A stretch of 9,870 nt of DNA from Deltaproteobacteria bacterium (GCA_030688705.1 JAUYJH010000146.1:1-9870), one strand, 5' to 3'. Numbered from the stretch's first letter, positions 1-5,978 are shown. Notes: generated from the sequence alone by a model not told the origin. Numbers and translations are program-made.

Positions 1-84
1 AAAATCGTGTCGGAGGCCCTGCATCAATATATCGATGACGTAAAAAACGGAGGCAAGCTTGAAAATTATCGAAACACCGCTTGA
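1..84 (+). CDS. panB: C-terminal end of probable ketopantoate hydroxymethyltransferase (partial)
   Basis: An open frame enters from the left edge and stops at TGA 82-84, giving a 27-residue tail beginning KIVSEALHQYIDDVKNGG. The fragment is too short for a motif-based assignment. PanB (3-methyl-2-oxobutanoate hydroxymethyltransferase, first committed step of pantothenate synthesis) commonly ends in a helix of the type 'Y-x-x-(E/D)-V-x-x-G', which this resembles, and panB very often lies directly before panC. The frame overlaps the panC start by 26 nt, which fits translational coupling in a panBC operon. The name rests mainly on context. Confidence 0.6.
   Translation, partial: KIVSEALHQYIDDVKNGGKLENYRNTA
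48..53 (+). promoter_or_regulatory. Shine-Dalgarno for panC that selects a TTG start
   Basis: CGGAGG ends five bases before TTG at 59-61. No in-frame ATG lies nearby upstream, and the protein from this TTG starts with the usual PanC N-terminus, so this site fixes the non-ATG start inside the end of the preceding gene. Confidence 0.7.
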
Positions 85-901
85 GATGCAGGAGTGGGCT
101 CTCAAAAGAAGAGAGCATGAAGAAAAAATCGCCCTTGTCCCAACCATGGGGGCCCTGCATGAGGGGCATCTCTCTCTTTTACGCGAAGGCAAGCGTCTGG
201 CGGATCATTTGGTATTGAGCATTTTTGTCAACCCGTTGCAATTCGGGCCCGCCGAAGATTTGAAGCAATACCCAAAAACTCTTGAAAAAGATCTGAATAG
301 AGCCGAGGAGTGCGGCGTTGATATCGTTTTTTACCCAAAGACCGGAGACATGTATCCGAAAGATTTTCAGACTTCTCTCGACTTGGGTGCTCTTTCAAAA
401 CCGCTCTGCGGCGCGGCAAGACCCGGCCATTTTCAGGGAGTGGCTACAGTGGTGCTGAAACTTTTCAATATCGTACAGCCCAATGTCGCCCTGTTCGGAC
501 AAAAAGATTACCAACAGCTTCGCATCATCCAGCAGATGGTGAAAGATTTGAATCTTCCGGTTGAGATCAAGCCGATGCCGATTGTGAGAGAAGATGACGG
601 ACTGGCCATGAGTTCCCGCAACCGATATCTTAAAACGGATGAGAGGCAGGCGGCACTGGCCATTTCGTTGAGCCTTGTCAAAGCGCAAAGTCTTGTCGAT
701 CAGGGGGAAAAAAACGTCGAGGCCCTTGTCAAAACCGTTCATGCCACGCTGGAGGAGACCAAAAAGCTCAAAGTGGAATATGCCCTCCTTTGCGATCCCA
801 AAACTCTCGACCCGCTGAAGACTTTAAAGCTCCCCGCTCTTTTGGCCGTCGCCTGCCGCATCGGGGAGACAAGACTGATTGACAATTGCGTGTTACGCTA
901 G
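59..901 (+). CDS. panC: pantothenate synthetase
   Basis: Pantoate-beta-alanine ligase (cytoplasmic) uses ATP to condense pantoate and beta-alanine into pantothenate, the precursor of coenzyme A. The 280-residue length is typical of the family. The nucleotidyltransferase fold is marked by VPTMGALHEGH (residues 27-37, with the HxGH pair H34 and H37), by FGQKDYQQL (147-154, nucleotide and pantoate contacts), and by the KMSKS-like AMSSRNRYL (183-191). The start is TTG with a good GGAGG five bases upstream and lies inside the end of the preceding reading frame, consistent with a panBC operon. No intrinsic terminator is evident after the stop. The next gene appears to have its own promoter, so the operon may end here. 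The assignment is firm. Confidence 0.97.
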   Translation: MKIIETPLEMQEWALKRREHEEKIALVPTMGALHEGHLSLLREGKRLADHLVLSIFVNPLQFGPAEDLKQYPKTLEKDLNRAEECGVDIVFYPKTGDMYPKDFQTSLDLGALSKPLCGAARPGHFQGVATVVLKLFNIVQPNVALFGQKDYQQLRIIQQMVKDLNLPVEIKPMPIVREDDGLAMSSRNRYLKTDERQAALAISLSLVKAQSLVDQGEKNVEALVKTVHATLEETKKLKVEYALLCDPKTLDPLKTLKLPALLAVACRIGETRLIDNCVLR

Positions 902-927
902 GAAATGATTGCTCTTTTTTCGCTCTC

Positions 928-963
928 TTGCATTACAACCCGCGCAGTCTGTATAATGGACGG
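928..963 (+). promoter_or_regulatory. sigma70-type promoter predicted to give a leaderless mRNA for the receiver gene
   Basis: TTGCAT (928-933), an 18-bp spacer, then a perfect TATAAT (952-957). Only six bases (GGACGG) separate the -10 from ATG 964, so transcription would begin at or next to the A of the start codon. There is no separate Shine-Dalgarno. The geometry is the same as at the amidohydrolase promoter. Confidence 0.6.
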
Positions 964-1347
964 ATGGAGAAGGGGAAGAAGATATTGATCGTGGAGGACG
1001 ATGAGGCGATGCAGGCGCTTTTAAGAAAGCGCCTGGCTTCCCATGGGTTTCGGTGTGTCAGCGTTTTCACGGTTGAATCGGCTCTTGAAAAAATCAAGGA
1101 GGTGAAACCCGACCTGGTCCTGCTTGATTTGGGATTTAAAAAGACCGACGGAACCGCGTTTCTTGAAAATTTTGAGCAATGGCTTGGGGCAAAAAAGAAA
1201 AAACTCCCCCCCGTTGTCGTCATCAGCGGCTTTAAAGACAGAGAAATCGTCGAGTATGTTTTGAACGCCGGGGCTGTCGATTTTGTGGCCAAGCCGTTTG
1301 AAGCGGACGATCTGGTCAAAACAATCCGGGAGCATCTTCCCGCCTAA
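964..1347 (+). CDS. stand-alone response regulator receiver protein
   Basis: A 127-residue CheY-like receiver with no output domain. The acidic pocket is EDD (11-13), the phosphoacceptor is D55 in LVLLDLGF, the switch residue is S88 in VVVISG, and the conserved lysine is K110 in VAKPF. All residues needed for phosphorylation and signal relay are present. Output must come through protein-protein contact, and no kinase is in the window. The start is placed at ATG 964 because the text from there (MEKGKKILIVEDD) matches receiver N-termini. The in-frame extension to 886 would overlap panC and run through the TATAAT box. The segment after D55 (GFKKTDG) departs from the usual 'MPxxDG'. The partner and pathway are unknown. 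Confidence 0.9.
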   Translation: MEKGKKILIVEDDEAMQALLRKRLASHGFRCVSVFTVESALEKIKEVKPDLVLLDLGFKKTDGTAFLENFEQWLGAKKKKLPPVVVISGFKDREIVEYVLNAGAVDFVAKPFEADDLVKTIREHLPA

Positions 1348-1365
1348 ACATCTTATAACATCGCC

Positions 1366-1401
1366 TTGCACCCAAGACGCACCCTGTGTTATTTTGCGCG
1401 C
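1366..1401 (+). promoter_or_regulatory. extended -10 promoter predicted to give a leaderless mRNA for the amidohydrolase
   Basis: TTGCAC (1366-1371), an 18-bp spacer, then TATTTT (1390-1395) with TG at 1387-1388 (extended -10, TGnTATTTT). Six bases (GCGCGC) then lead to ATG 1402. The -35-to-ATG distance is 36 nt, identical to that of the receiver-gene promoter. No ribosome binding site is visible between the -10 and the ATG. Confidence 0.55.
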
Positions 1402-2670
1402 ATGGAATTATTCAGCGCGGCGTGGGTTTTGCCGCTCCAATCCGCCGAAATCATCCGCAACGGAGGGGTCGTCATCGACGGCGACGCAATCGTGGCCGTG
1501 GGCCCGTCCGACCAGCTAAAAAAACAGCACCCGCAGGCGCAGTGCCGTGATTTTCCAGACGCCGTCATTTTGCCCGGCCTGGTCAATGCCCACTGCCATC
1601 TCGACCGGACCGGATTTTATGAACGGTACACGGTTGAAACCGATACCGGCTTGTCGAGCGTCGCCTGGTTTTTGGAAGGCCTGCATTATCTTTCCAAAAC
1701 ATCTTCCGGTGTGGTCGCAAAAAAAATGGAGCAAACTCTGACACAGATGGTGGCGTCGGGGATTACCTGCGTCGGGGCGATGGTTCATTATGAAGGGGCC
1801 TTCCCGATTTTGAAATCGAGCCCGATGCGCGGCGTGATTTTTCAGGAAATTTTGAGCGGACCGGACCGACAGGCGCAACAGCGCTTTGAAGTGGCCCTGG
1901 CGCTGATCGAACAATATCTGGATGTCAAGCCGGGCCATCTCAAGATCGGTTTTGGGCCCCATTCGGCTTATGTCCTGTCAAAAAATCTTCTCAACATTAT
2001 TTCAAAGCACGCGAAAGACGCCCGTTTGCCGCTTCAGATCCACGCGGCGGAAACTTTTTCGGAAATGGAATTTTTCTTTGAGTCCAAAGGGCTCATTGCC
2101 ACACAGCTCTTTCCGGCCATCGGATGGGAAGAGCTTCCGCCGGCCCACATGAAAACTCCGGTACAGCACCTGGAGGATATCGGCTTTTTTTCCACCCCCC
2201 TTTCCATTGTCGGGGGCTATCATTTAAGCGCCTCTGATTTTCCGAGACTGGCCAGAAATTTGGCCAAGGTTGTCTACGCCCCCGGCGCAAACCGACGGTT
2301 TAGACTGGGGAGCCTTCCCCTGAAACAATTGATGGAACACGGAATTCCCGTGGCGCTTGGGACCGAAATTTTAAGCAATGCCGAAGGGTTTGATCTCTGG
2401 GACGAGATGCGGTTGGCGCTTAAAGAAGGCTCGTCTCCGCTACCGACTCCATTGGAGCTTCTAAAAATGGCGACGAGCGGCGGGGCGTTTGCGCTGGGTT
2501 TTGAAAATGAGATCGGGTCGCTGACAGCCGGAAAAAAAGCCGATTTTATCGTCGTGCGCAAACCGGCCTGTGAGACAGACTCGCCCGACACGTTGTGCCG
2601 CGAGCTTATTTTACAGACACAACACTCCTGCGTCCGAAACGTCTATATCGCCGGCAAGGCGGTCGTCTAA
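1402..2670 (+). CDS. amidohydrolase-superfamily protein (aminofutalosine/MTA deaminase-like) with an altered metal site
   Basis: A 422-residue protein of the amidohydrolase fold. An N-terminal beta-sandwich part (about 1-55) leads into the barrel with PGLVNAHCHLD (58-68, metal ligands H64 and H66), then GFGPHSAYVLS (183-193), the third ligand in QIHAAET (H214), and a C-terminal sandwich return (GSLTAGKKADFIVVRKP). This layout matches the deaminase branch that includes MTA/SAH deaminase, guanine deaminase and aminodeoxyfutalosine deaminase. Two positions usually conserved there differ. The strand-6 histidine (normally 'AHC/AHG') is replaced in SIVGGYHLS (269-276), and the strand-8 aspartate ligand (normally 'GTD') is E322 in ALGTEILS. 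Activity and substrate are therefore uncertain. The start is ATG 1402, six bases after a -10 box. The DUF502 gene starts 1 nt after the stop. Confidence 0.8.
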   Translation: MELFSAAWVLPLQSAEIIRNGGVVIDGDAIVAVGPSDQLKKQHPQAQCRDFPDAVILPGLVNAHCHLDRTGFYERYTVETDTGLSSVAWFLEGLHYLSKTSSGVVAKKMEQTLTQMVASGITCVGAMVHYEGAFPILKSSPMRGVIFQEILSGPDRQAQQRFEVALALIEQYLDVKPGHLKIGFGPHSAYVLSKNLLNIISKHAKDARLPLQIHAAETFSEMEFFFESKGLIATQLFPAIGWEELPPAHMKTPVQHLEDIGFFSTPLSIVGGYHLSASDFPRLARNLAKVVYAPGANRRFRLGSLPLKQLMEHGIPVALGTEILSNAEGFDLWDEMRLALKEGSSPLPTPLELLKMATSGGAFALGFENEIGSLTAGKKADFIVVRKPACETDSPDTLCRELILQTQHSCVRNVYIAGKAVV

Positions 2671-2671
2671 G

Positions 2672-3271
2672 ATGAAAACTATTTTCAAAAAATATTTTGT
2701 GTCGGGGGCGCTGGTTTTGGTCCCTATCGTGATGACCGTCTGGATTTTGAAGGCCGTCATTCTCTGGTGCGAAGATTTGTTTACCAGCATTGTTCCCACC
2801 CCTTGGAGGCCTATCAACCTTTTTGGTTTTGAACTGCCGGGGCTGGGGCTCCTTTTCACCATTTTTCTCGTCGTTTTGACCGGTGTCATCACCCGTCTTT
2901 ACATCGGTTCCAAACTGTTGGCCGTTTGGGACAAAATCATTAATAAAGTCCCATTCGGGAACACTATCTACCGAGCCGTCAAGCAGTTTACCGAAACGGT
3001 GGCTTCCTCCAAACAGCAGAGTTTCCGGCAGGTCGTGCTGATCCAATTTCCCGTAACGGGGAATCACATGATCGGTTTCATCACCGGCGATACGCCCGAT
3101 CCGTTAAAAAATACCCCCGACCGGGAGACAGTCAACGTCTTTATTCCAACCTCTCCCAACCCCACCTCCGGTTTTTTGGTTGTGGCCCCGCGGGAAAATT
3201 TGAAATATGTGAATATGACCCCGGAGCGGGCTTTCAAACTGATTATTTCCGGCGGCACCATTGTAAATTAA
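2672..3271 (+). CDS. DUF502 family inner-membrane protein
   Basis: A 199-residue protein that matches the DUF502 (COG2928) family along its whole length. Two hydrophobic segments (about 8-30 and 56-76) predict two transmembrane helices. Family signatures follow: NKVPFGNTIYRAVKQ (91-105), then VFIPTSPNPTSGF (156-168) and the C-terminal KLIISGGTIVN. The biochemical role of this family is not established. ATG 2672 begins one base after the amidohydrolase TAA (2668-2670), so translation is probably coupled to that gene. A frame extension upstream to 2570 would run inside the amidohydrolase gene and is rejected, because the family N-terminus (basic residues followed by the first helix) begins at 2672. 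Confidence 0.9.
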   Translation: MKTIFKKYFVSGALVLVPIVMTVWILKAVILWCEDLFTSIVPTPWRPINLFGFELPGLGLLFTIFLVVLTGVITRLYIGSKLLAVWDKIINKVPFGNTIYRAVKQFTETVASSKQQSFRQVVLIQFPVTGNHMIGFITGDTPDPLKNTPDRETVNVFIPTSPNPTSGFLVVAPRENLKYVNMTPERAFKLIISGGTIVN

Positions 3272-3275
3272 CCCC

Positions 3276-3743
3276 ATGAAAAAAGAGGGCGGCATAAAGA
3301 TTGTCGCGCAAAATCGCAAAGCTTCTTTTCATTATCATTTTTTGGAAAAATTCGAAGCGGGCATGATGCTGACCGGAAGCGAGGTGAAAAGCCTGCGCGA
3401 CGCAAAAGTAAATTTGGGAGATGCCTATGCCATTTTCAAAAATGGCGAACTTTGGCTTTTGAACTGCCACATCAGCCCCTACGAGCCGGCCGCCGGATTA
3501 AATCATGAACCGATGCGCAGCCGCAAACTGTTGCTCCACAAGGCCGAAATTGAAAAGCTGATCGCAAAACTTCAGGAGAAGGGCTTGACCTTGGTCCCCA
3601 CCAAGATATACTTCAAGCAGGGCCGGGCCAAGGTGGAACTCGCCTTGGCAAAAGGCAAACAGCTCTTTGACAAACGGGAAAGTATCAAGCGGAAAGAATC
3701 GCGTCGAACCATTTCCAGAGCGATGAAGTTTAAGCAAAGGTAA
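3276..3743 (+). CDS. smpB: SsrA-binding protein SmpB
   Basis: SmpB binds the tRNA-like domain of tmRNA and delivers it to stalled ribosomes for trans-translation. The 155-residue product has the OB-fold core motifs VAQNRKASFHYHF (10-22), LTGSEVKSLRDAKVNLGDAY (28-47) and NCHISPYEPA (64-73). A basic C-terminal tail (DKRESIKRKESRRTISRAMKFKQR) would insert into the mRNA channel. Its ssrA partner begins 50 nt after the stop. ATG 3276 lies four bases after the DUF502 stop, with no good Shine-Dalgarno, so it probably relies on coupling to the upstream gene. The assignment is firm. Confidence 0.97.
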   Translation: MKKEGGIKIVAQNRKASFHYHFLEKFEAGMMLTGSEVKSLRDAKVNLGDAYAIFKNGELWLLNCHISPYEPAAGLNHEPMRSRKLLLHKAEIEKLIAKLQEKGLTLVPTKIYFKQGRAKVELALAKGKQLFDKRESIKRKESRRTISRAMKFKQR

Positions 3744-3744
3744 C

Positions 3745-3765
3745 GAAAATGGAAAATGGAAAATA
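3745..3765 (+). repeat. three tandem 7-bp units GAAAATG/A
   Basis: GAAAATG, GAAAATG and GAAAATA run head to tail just after the smpB stop. The stretch is A-rich and precedes a hairpin and the tmRNA gene. It could be a transcription-enhancing A-tract or chance low-complexity sequence. No convincing -35/-10 pair for ssrA was found around it. Confidence 0.5.
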
Positions 3766-3769
3766 GAGG

Positions 3770-3793
3770 GAAATTTGGCTGCCGCCAAATTTC
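3770..3793 (+). other. perfect 10-bp hairpin abutting the tmRNA 5' end
   Basis: GAAATTTGGC (3770-3779) pairs fully with GCCAAATTTC (3784-3793) across a TGCC loop. Its last base is immediately 5' of G3794, the first base of the mature tmRNA. There is no U-tract, so it is not a classical intrinsic terminator. It may be a processing element in a smpB-ssrA precursor or a leader structure. Confidence 0.6.
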
Positions 3794-4145
3794 GGGGGCG
3801 AATCAGCTTCGACGGAGAAAATCAAAGTTCTTTTCCTGCATGCCGACCACGTTGCTTGAGTCGTAAAACCGGCGACACCTTATAAATGCCGAACCTATGG
3901 CATTGGCTGCCTAACTAGCGCAGTCACGTTTGCCGTGTAACACCTGCTAGCGCGGACAAACGCCATCAGCAGGTTAGCCGATCCGGTTTTTCTTTGGCCG
4001 GTGAGGCGAAACAAATACAAAGGATGGTCTTGAATAAAACCGGTCTGCAAGGCGAGTTCAAGACTTACATAATGTGCAGACTAAGCATGTAGAAGGAGGA
4101 ACGGCGTTTCTTCGGACGCGGGTGCGATACCCGCCGCCTCCACAA
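3794..4145 (+). ncRNA. ssrA: transfer-messenger RNA (tmRNA, 10Sa RNA)
   Basis: One-piece tmRNA of about 350 nt that rescues stalled ribosomes with SmpB. The 5' end GGGGGCG (3794-3800) pairs over seven base pairs with CGCCTCC (4135-4141). The third pair is G3796-U4139, the G3-U70 determinant for alanyl-tRNA synthetase. The tmRNA-typical AGCTTCGACGG follows the 5' end. The T arm is 4118-4134 (stem GCGGG/CCCGC, loop TGCGATA). The tag frame is GCC at 3888 to TAA at 3912-3914, encoding AEPMALAA. U and A occupy positions -5 and -4 before the resume codon, as in Escherichia coli, and the resume codon is base 95. The discriminator is A4142. Positions 4143-4145 read CAA, so the CCA end is not encoded. 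The gene follows smpB and precedes a strong terminator. Confidence 0.95.
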
Positions 4146-4147
4146 GC

Positions 4148-4188
4148 AAAATGCCCTTTGAAATAAAATTTCAAAGGGCATTTTTATT
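4148..4188 (+). terminator. strong, nearly symmetric intrinsic terminator shared by ssrA and the convergent gene
   Basis: AAAATGCCCTTTGAAA (4148-4163) and TTTCAAAGGGCATTTT (4169-4184) form a perfect 16-bp stem with a 5-nt loop, followed by further T residues to 4188. The A-rich left flank becomes a T-run on the minus strand, so it should also stop transcription from the lytic transglycosylase gene that ends at 4207. Confidence 0.92.
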
Positions 4189-4206
4189 TCCCAAATTTGA
4201 GTTTTT

Positions 4207-4794
4207 TTACGCCGATTTGACTTGTTTGATGATTTCCCGGTAGGTTCTCAAAACCTTAGAGGCATAACCGGTTGGGATGACGCTGGTTCTTTTGATAAAA
4301 GTCGGGCCGGCGTTATAGGCGGCCAAGATTGTCATCCAGTTTTTGCCGAAGCTTTTTCTCAAAAAAGAAAGATAATGAATCCCGAATTTGACGTTGATGA
4401 ACGGGTCCATCAACTGTCCGGAGCTCACCGGCGCCAAATCAAAAACATTGGAGACCTCTCTGGCCGCGATCGGTTTGAGCTGCAAAAGCCCCAATGCCCC
4501 GGCGTGAGAAACGGCATGCAACTTAAAGGAACTTTCCACCTTCATAATCGCCAATATCAGTAATGGATCAAACTCATGGTCCCTGGCTGTGGCCAATAAA
4601 TGAGCGATGAAATTGCTGCGAATGGCCCCTCTCAAAGCGAAAGCTTCTTTATCCAAAAAAGCTTCAATTTGGTGTTCCAAAAGGCTCCTTTGAATCACCT
4701 CTCTCTTGGGCCCAAAAGTGAGGAGCATACTCCCCAACACCAATCCCATACCAATGAGATATAAAACGTTGAAAACATTAGATTTTTTATTCAT
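4207..4794 (-). CDS. membrane-anchored lytic transglycosylase (SLT domain)
   Basis: Cleaves the MurNAc-GlcNAc bond of peptidoglycan, forming 1,6-anhydro ends. The 195-residue protein has an N-terminal hydrophobic segment (about 8-26) that is either a signal anchor or an uncleaved signal sequence, so the domain should lie in the periplasm. The lysozyme-like SLT domain spans about 60-190, with catalytic E87 in IMKVESSF, the GALGLLQLKP strand (99-108, related to the usual GLMQ) and the AAYNAGP signature (158-164). The start is ATG at 4794, with a purine-rich GAGAGGGG a few bases upstream as ribosome site. The gene stands alone on its strand and converges on the ssrA terminator. The upstream 235 bp hold a hairpin repeat, but no promoter could be assigned confidently. 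Confidence 0.93.
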   Translation of the reverse strand: MNKKSNVFNVLYLIGMGLVLGSMLLTFGPKREVIQRSLLEHQIEAFLDKEAFALRGAIRSNFIAHLLATARDHEFDPLLILAIMKVESSFKLHAVSHAGALGLLQLKPIAAREVSNVFDLAPVSSGQLMDPFINVKFGIHYLSFLRKSFGKNWMTILAAYNAGPTFIKRTSVIPTGYASKVLRTYREIIKQVKSA

Positions 4795-4939
4795 AAAACC
4801 CCTCTCTCAAATGAGCCTTTCAAGGTGATAGTTGCAACGTCTGTGCCATAAACGGACTTCGTATAAGGCATGAGAAGCTTATCGGCAGGGCTCTGAAAAT
4901 GTTGCTTACAAACTGGATCGAGGAAGGAAAAGCAGATTA

Positions 4940-4969
4940 CTGGATTCCGGCTTTCGCCGGAATGATGAC
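4940..4969 (-). repeat. dispersed GNRA-hairpin repeat, copy 1
   Basis: Read on the minus strand it begins GTCATCATTCCGGC, then a GAAA loop, then GCCGGAATCCAG. The stem is 8 bp (ATTCCGGC/GCCGGAAT). This copy carries three extra bases (a repeated ATC) in its 5' arm compared with the copies near 5657 and 9673. It lies upstream of both the lytic transglycosylase and the DUF1054 gene. Confidence 0.85.
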
Positions 4970-4989
4970 CAACATTTGTTGAGAAAATA

Positions 4990-5018
4990 TTGACAGATTG
5001 CGGCAAGTTTAATAGGGT
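4990..5018 (+). promoter_or_regulatory. possible promoter for the DUF1054 gene
   Basis: A perfect TTGACA (4990-4995) is followed after 17 bp by TAGGGT (5013-5018), a weak -10. Transcription would start only about five bases before ATG 5030, giving a very short leader. No Shine-Dalgarno precedes the ATG. AT-rich TTTAAT at 5008 is too close to the -35 to serve as the -10. Confidence 0.4.
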
Positions 5019-5029
5019 GCCGCCCTACC

Positions 5030-5653
5030 ATGCGATTCACGAAGAAGGATCTGGAGATATTCGCGGTACATGGATTTGCGGATCGAATGCAGTTGGTGGT
5101 CGATACAATCCATCCCAAACTAGCCAAGCTGGGGGAGCTTCTTCAACCCCAGTTGTCGCGTCTTGTATCGCACGAACTGCACCCTCATATCGCCCAACAT
5201 GCCCGCCGCACAGTCAATCCTCCGGAAGAGACGTGGGTTGCCTTTAGCCCCGATGACAAGTCGTATAAAAATTACGTCCAATTTGCCCTTTGCGTAGGTG
5301 CCATTGGAGTTCAAGCCAGGGTTATCGCTAGACAGGAATGTAAAGACCGCAAAATTTTCAGTCAAAACCTCCAAAACGCGGTTGAAAGACTCAAAGAACT
5401 CAAGGGAATCAAAGAGATGGCCGATTACAACCACCGCGATGGAGAATCAAAGCCGGCTTCCATCAGTGATTGGCCCCTGTTTTTGCGCGAGATAAGCCGC
5501 AAGTTAAAAGAGACGCAAACCGCCGTGTTTGATATCGGCATCAACCTCCCCCTTTCGGGAGATCTTTCCAGTCATGCCATACAGGCGTTGTCCAAACTGG
5601 CCCCCTTCTACATGTTGTCCGGGAATACCGTGGTCAGACCTTTAAGGTATTAA
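5030..5653 (+). CDS. DUF1054 (YktB/UPF0637-like) family protein
   Basis: A 207-residue soluble protein that resembles the DUF1054 family, best known from Bacillus (YktB). The match is strongest in the first 90 residues: FTKKDLEIFAVHGFADRM (3-20), IHPKLAKLG (27-35), HIAQHARRTVNPPEETWVAF (53-72) and KSYKNY (77-82). The function of the family is not established. The remaining part is more divergent, and the family call is from recall of its motifs. The gene is isolated on its strand and is bracketed by hairpin repeats at 4940-4969 and 5657-5682. Its last 12 nt overlap the end of the convergent DUF971 gene. The family is unexpected beside Gram-negative-style neighbours, so transfer is possible. 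Confidence 0.75.
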   Translation: MRFTKKDLEIFAVHGFADRMQLVVDTIHPKLAKLGELLQPQLSRLVSHELHPHIAQHARRTVNPPEETWVAFSPDDKSYKNYVQFALCVGAIGVQARVIARQECKDRKIFSQNLQNAVERLKELKGIKEMADYNHRDGESKPASISDWPLFLREISRKLKETQTAVFDIGINLPLSGDLSSHAIQALSKLAPFYMLSGNTVVRPLRY

Positions 5654-5977
5654 AAGTGGATTCCCGCTTTCGCGGGAATGACAGCCGGGACACTGGCATA
5701 AACTTCTCAAATAATCGTATGTGTAGATACCGGTCGCGTGTCCGTCGCTAAACCGAATTTGAAGGCCGTAGTTTCCGACCGAGTCGATCGTCACCGGCAA
5801 AACCGTTGCCGGCAACATGCCTGTTTTTACTTTTCTCTCTCCGGTCCATTCGTCCACACAGGCGGCGCACGTGCAATGCTCTCGCAAAAAAGTGGTGTCA
5901 TAAACACCTTGATGGGCATCCTCCCATTCCACTCCCAAAGTTCTCGGATCGATTTTTTTTAAGGAAACCGGTTTCAT
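5642..5977 (-). CDS. DUF971 family protein (Mrp partner, zinc-site type)
   Basis: A 111-residue protein of the DUF971 family, the same fold as the N-terminal domain of gamma-butyrobetaine hydroxylase. There, three cysteines of a CxCxxC motif and a later histidine bind zinc. The counterparts here are C35, C37 and C40 (LREHCTCAAC) and H80 (RFSDGHATGIYTYDYLR). A second CxCxxC occurs at C94, C96 and C99. DUF971 is often encoded next to or fused with Mrp, as in plant HCF101, which suggests a role in Fe-S carrier function. ATG 5977 follows the mrp stop by one base. The last 12 residues (HSRESGNPLLIP) are read from a hairpin repeat and its flank, so the native C-terminus has probably been replaced. 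Confidence 0.88.
   Translation of the reverse strand: MKPVSLKKIDPRTLGVEWEDAHQGVYDTTFLREHCTCAACVDEWTGERKVKTGMLPATVLPVTIDSVGNYGLQIRFSDGHATGIYTYDYLRSLCQCPGCHSRESGNPLLIP
5657..5682 (-). repeat. dispersed GNRA-hairpin repeat, copy 2
   Basis: Read on the minus strand as GTCATTCCCGC, GAAA loop, GCGGGAATCCA. The 8-bp stem ATTCCCGC/GCGGGAAT differs from the other copies by paired changes (CCGGC to CCCGC with the matching change opposite). It encodes HSRESGNP at the end of the DUF971 protein. It also lies just after the DUF1054 stop, where it could act as a weak 3' stem for that transcript. Confidence 0.88.
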
Positions 5978-5978
5978 G

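Noticed and set aside
886..963. Upstream extension of the receiver protein by 26 codons
   Set aside because: It would overlap panC and include the TATAAT box; receiver homology begins right after ATG 964.
3667..3695. Perfect TTGACA inside smpB as an ssrA promoter
   Set aside because: No -10 hexamer at 16-19 bp; the nearest AT-rich hexamers are at 10 or 22 bp spacing.
4791..5006. Minus-strand open frame of 71 codons upstream of the lytic transglycosylase
   Set aside because: It runs through the hairpin repeat (GESRNP-like reading), has no family resemblance, and lies in a region with promoter and repeat signals.
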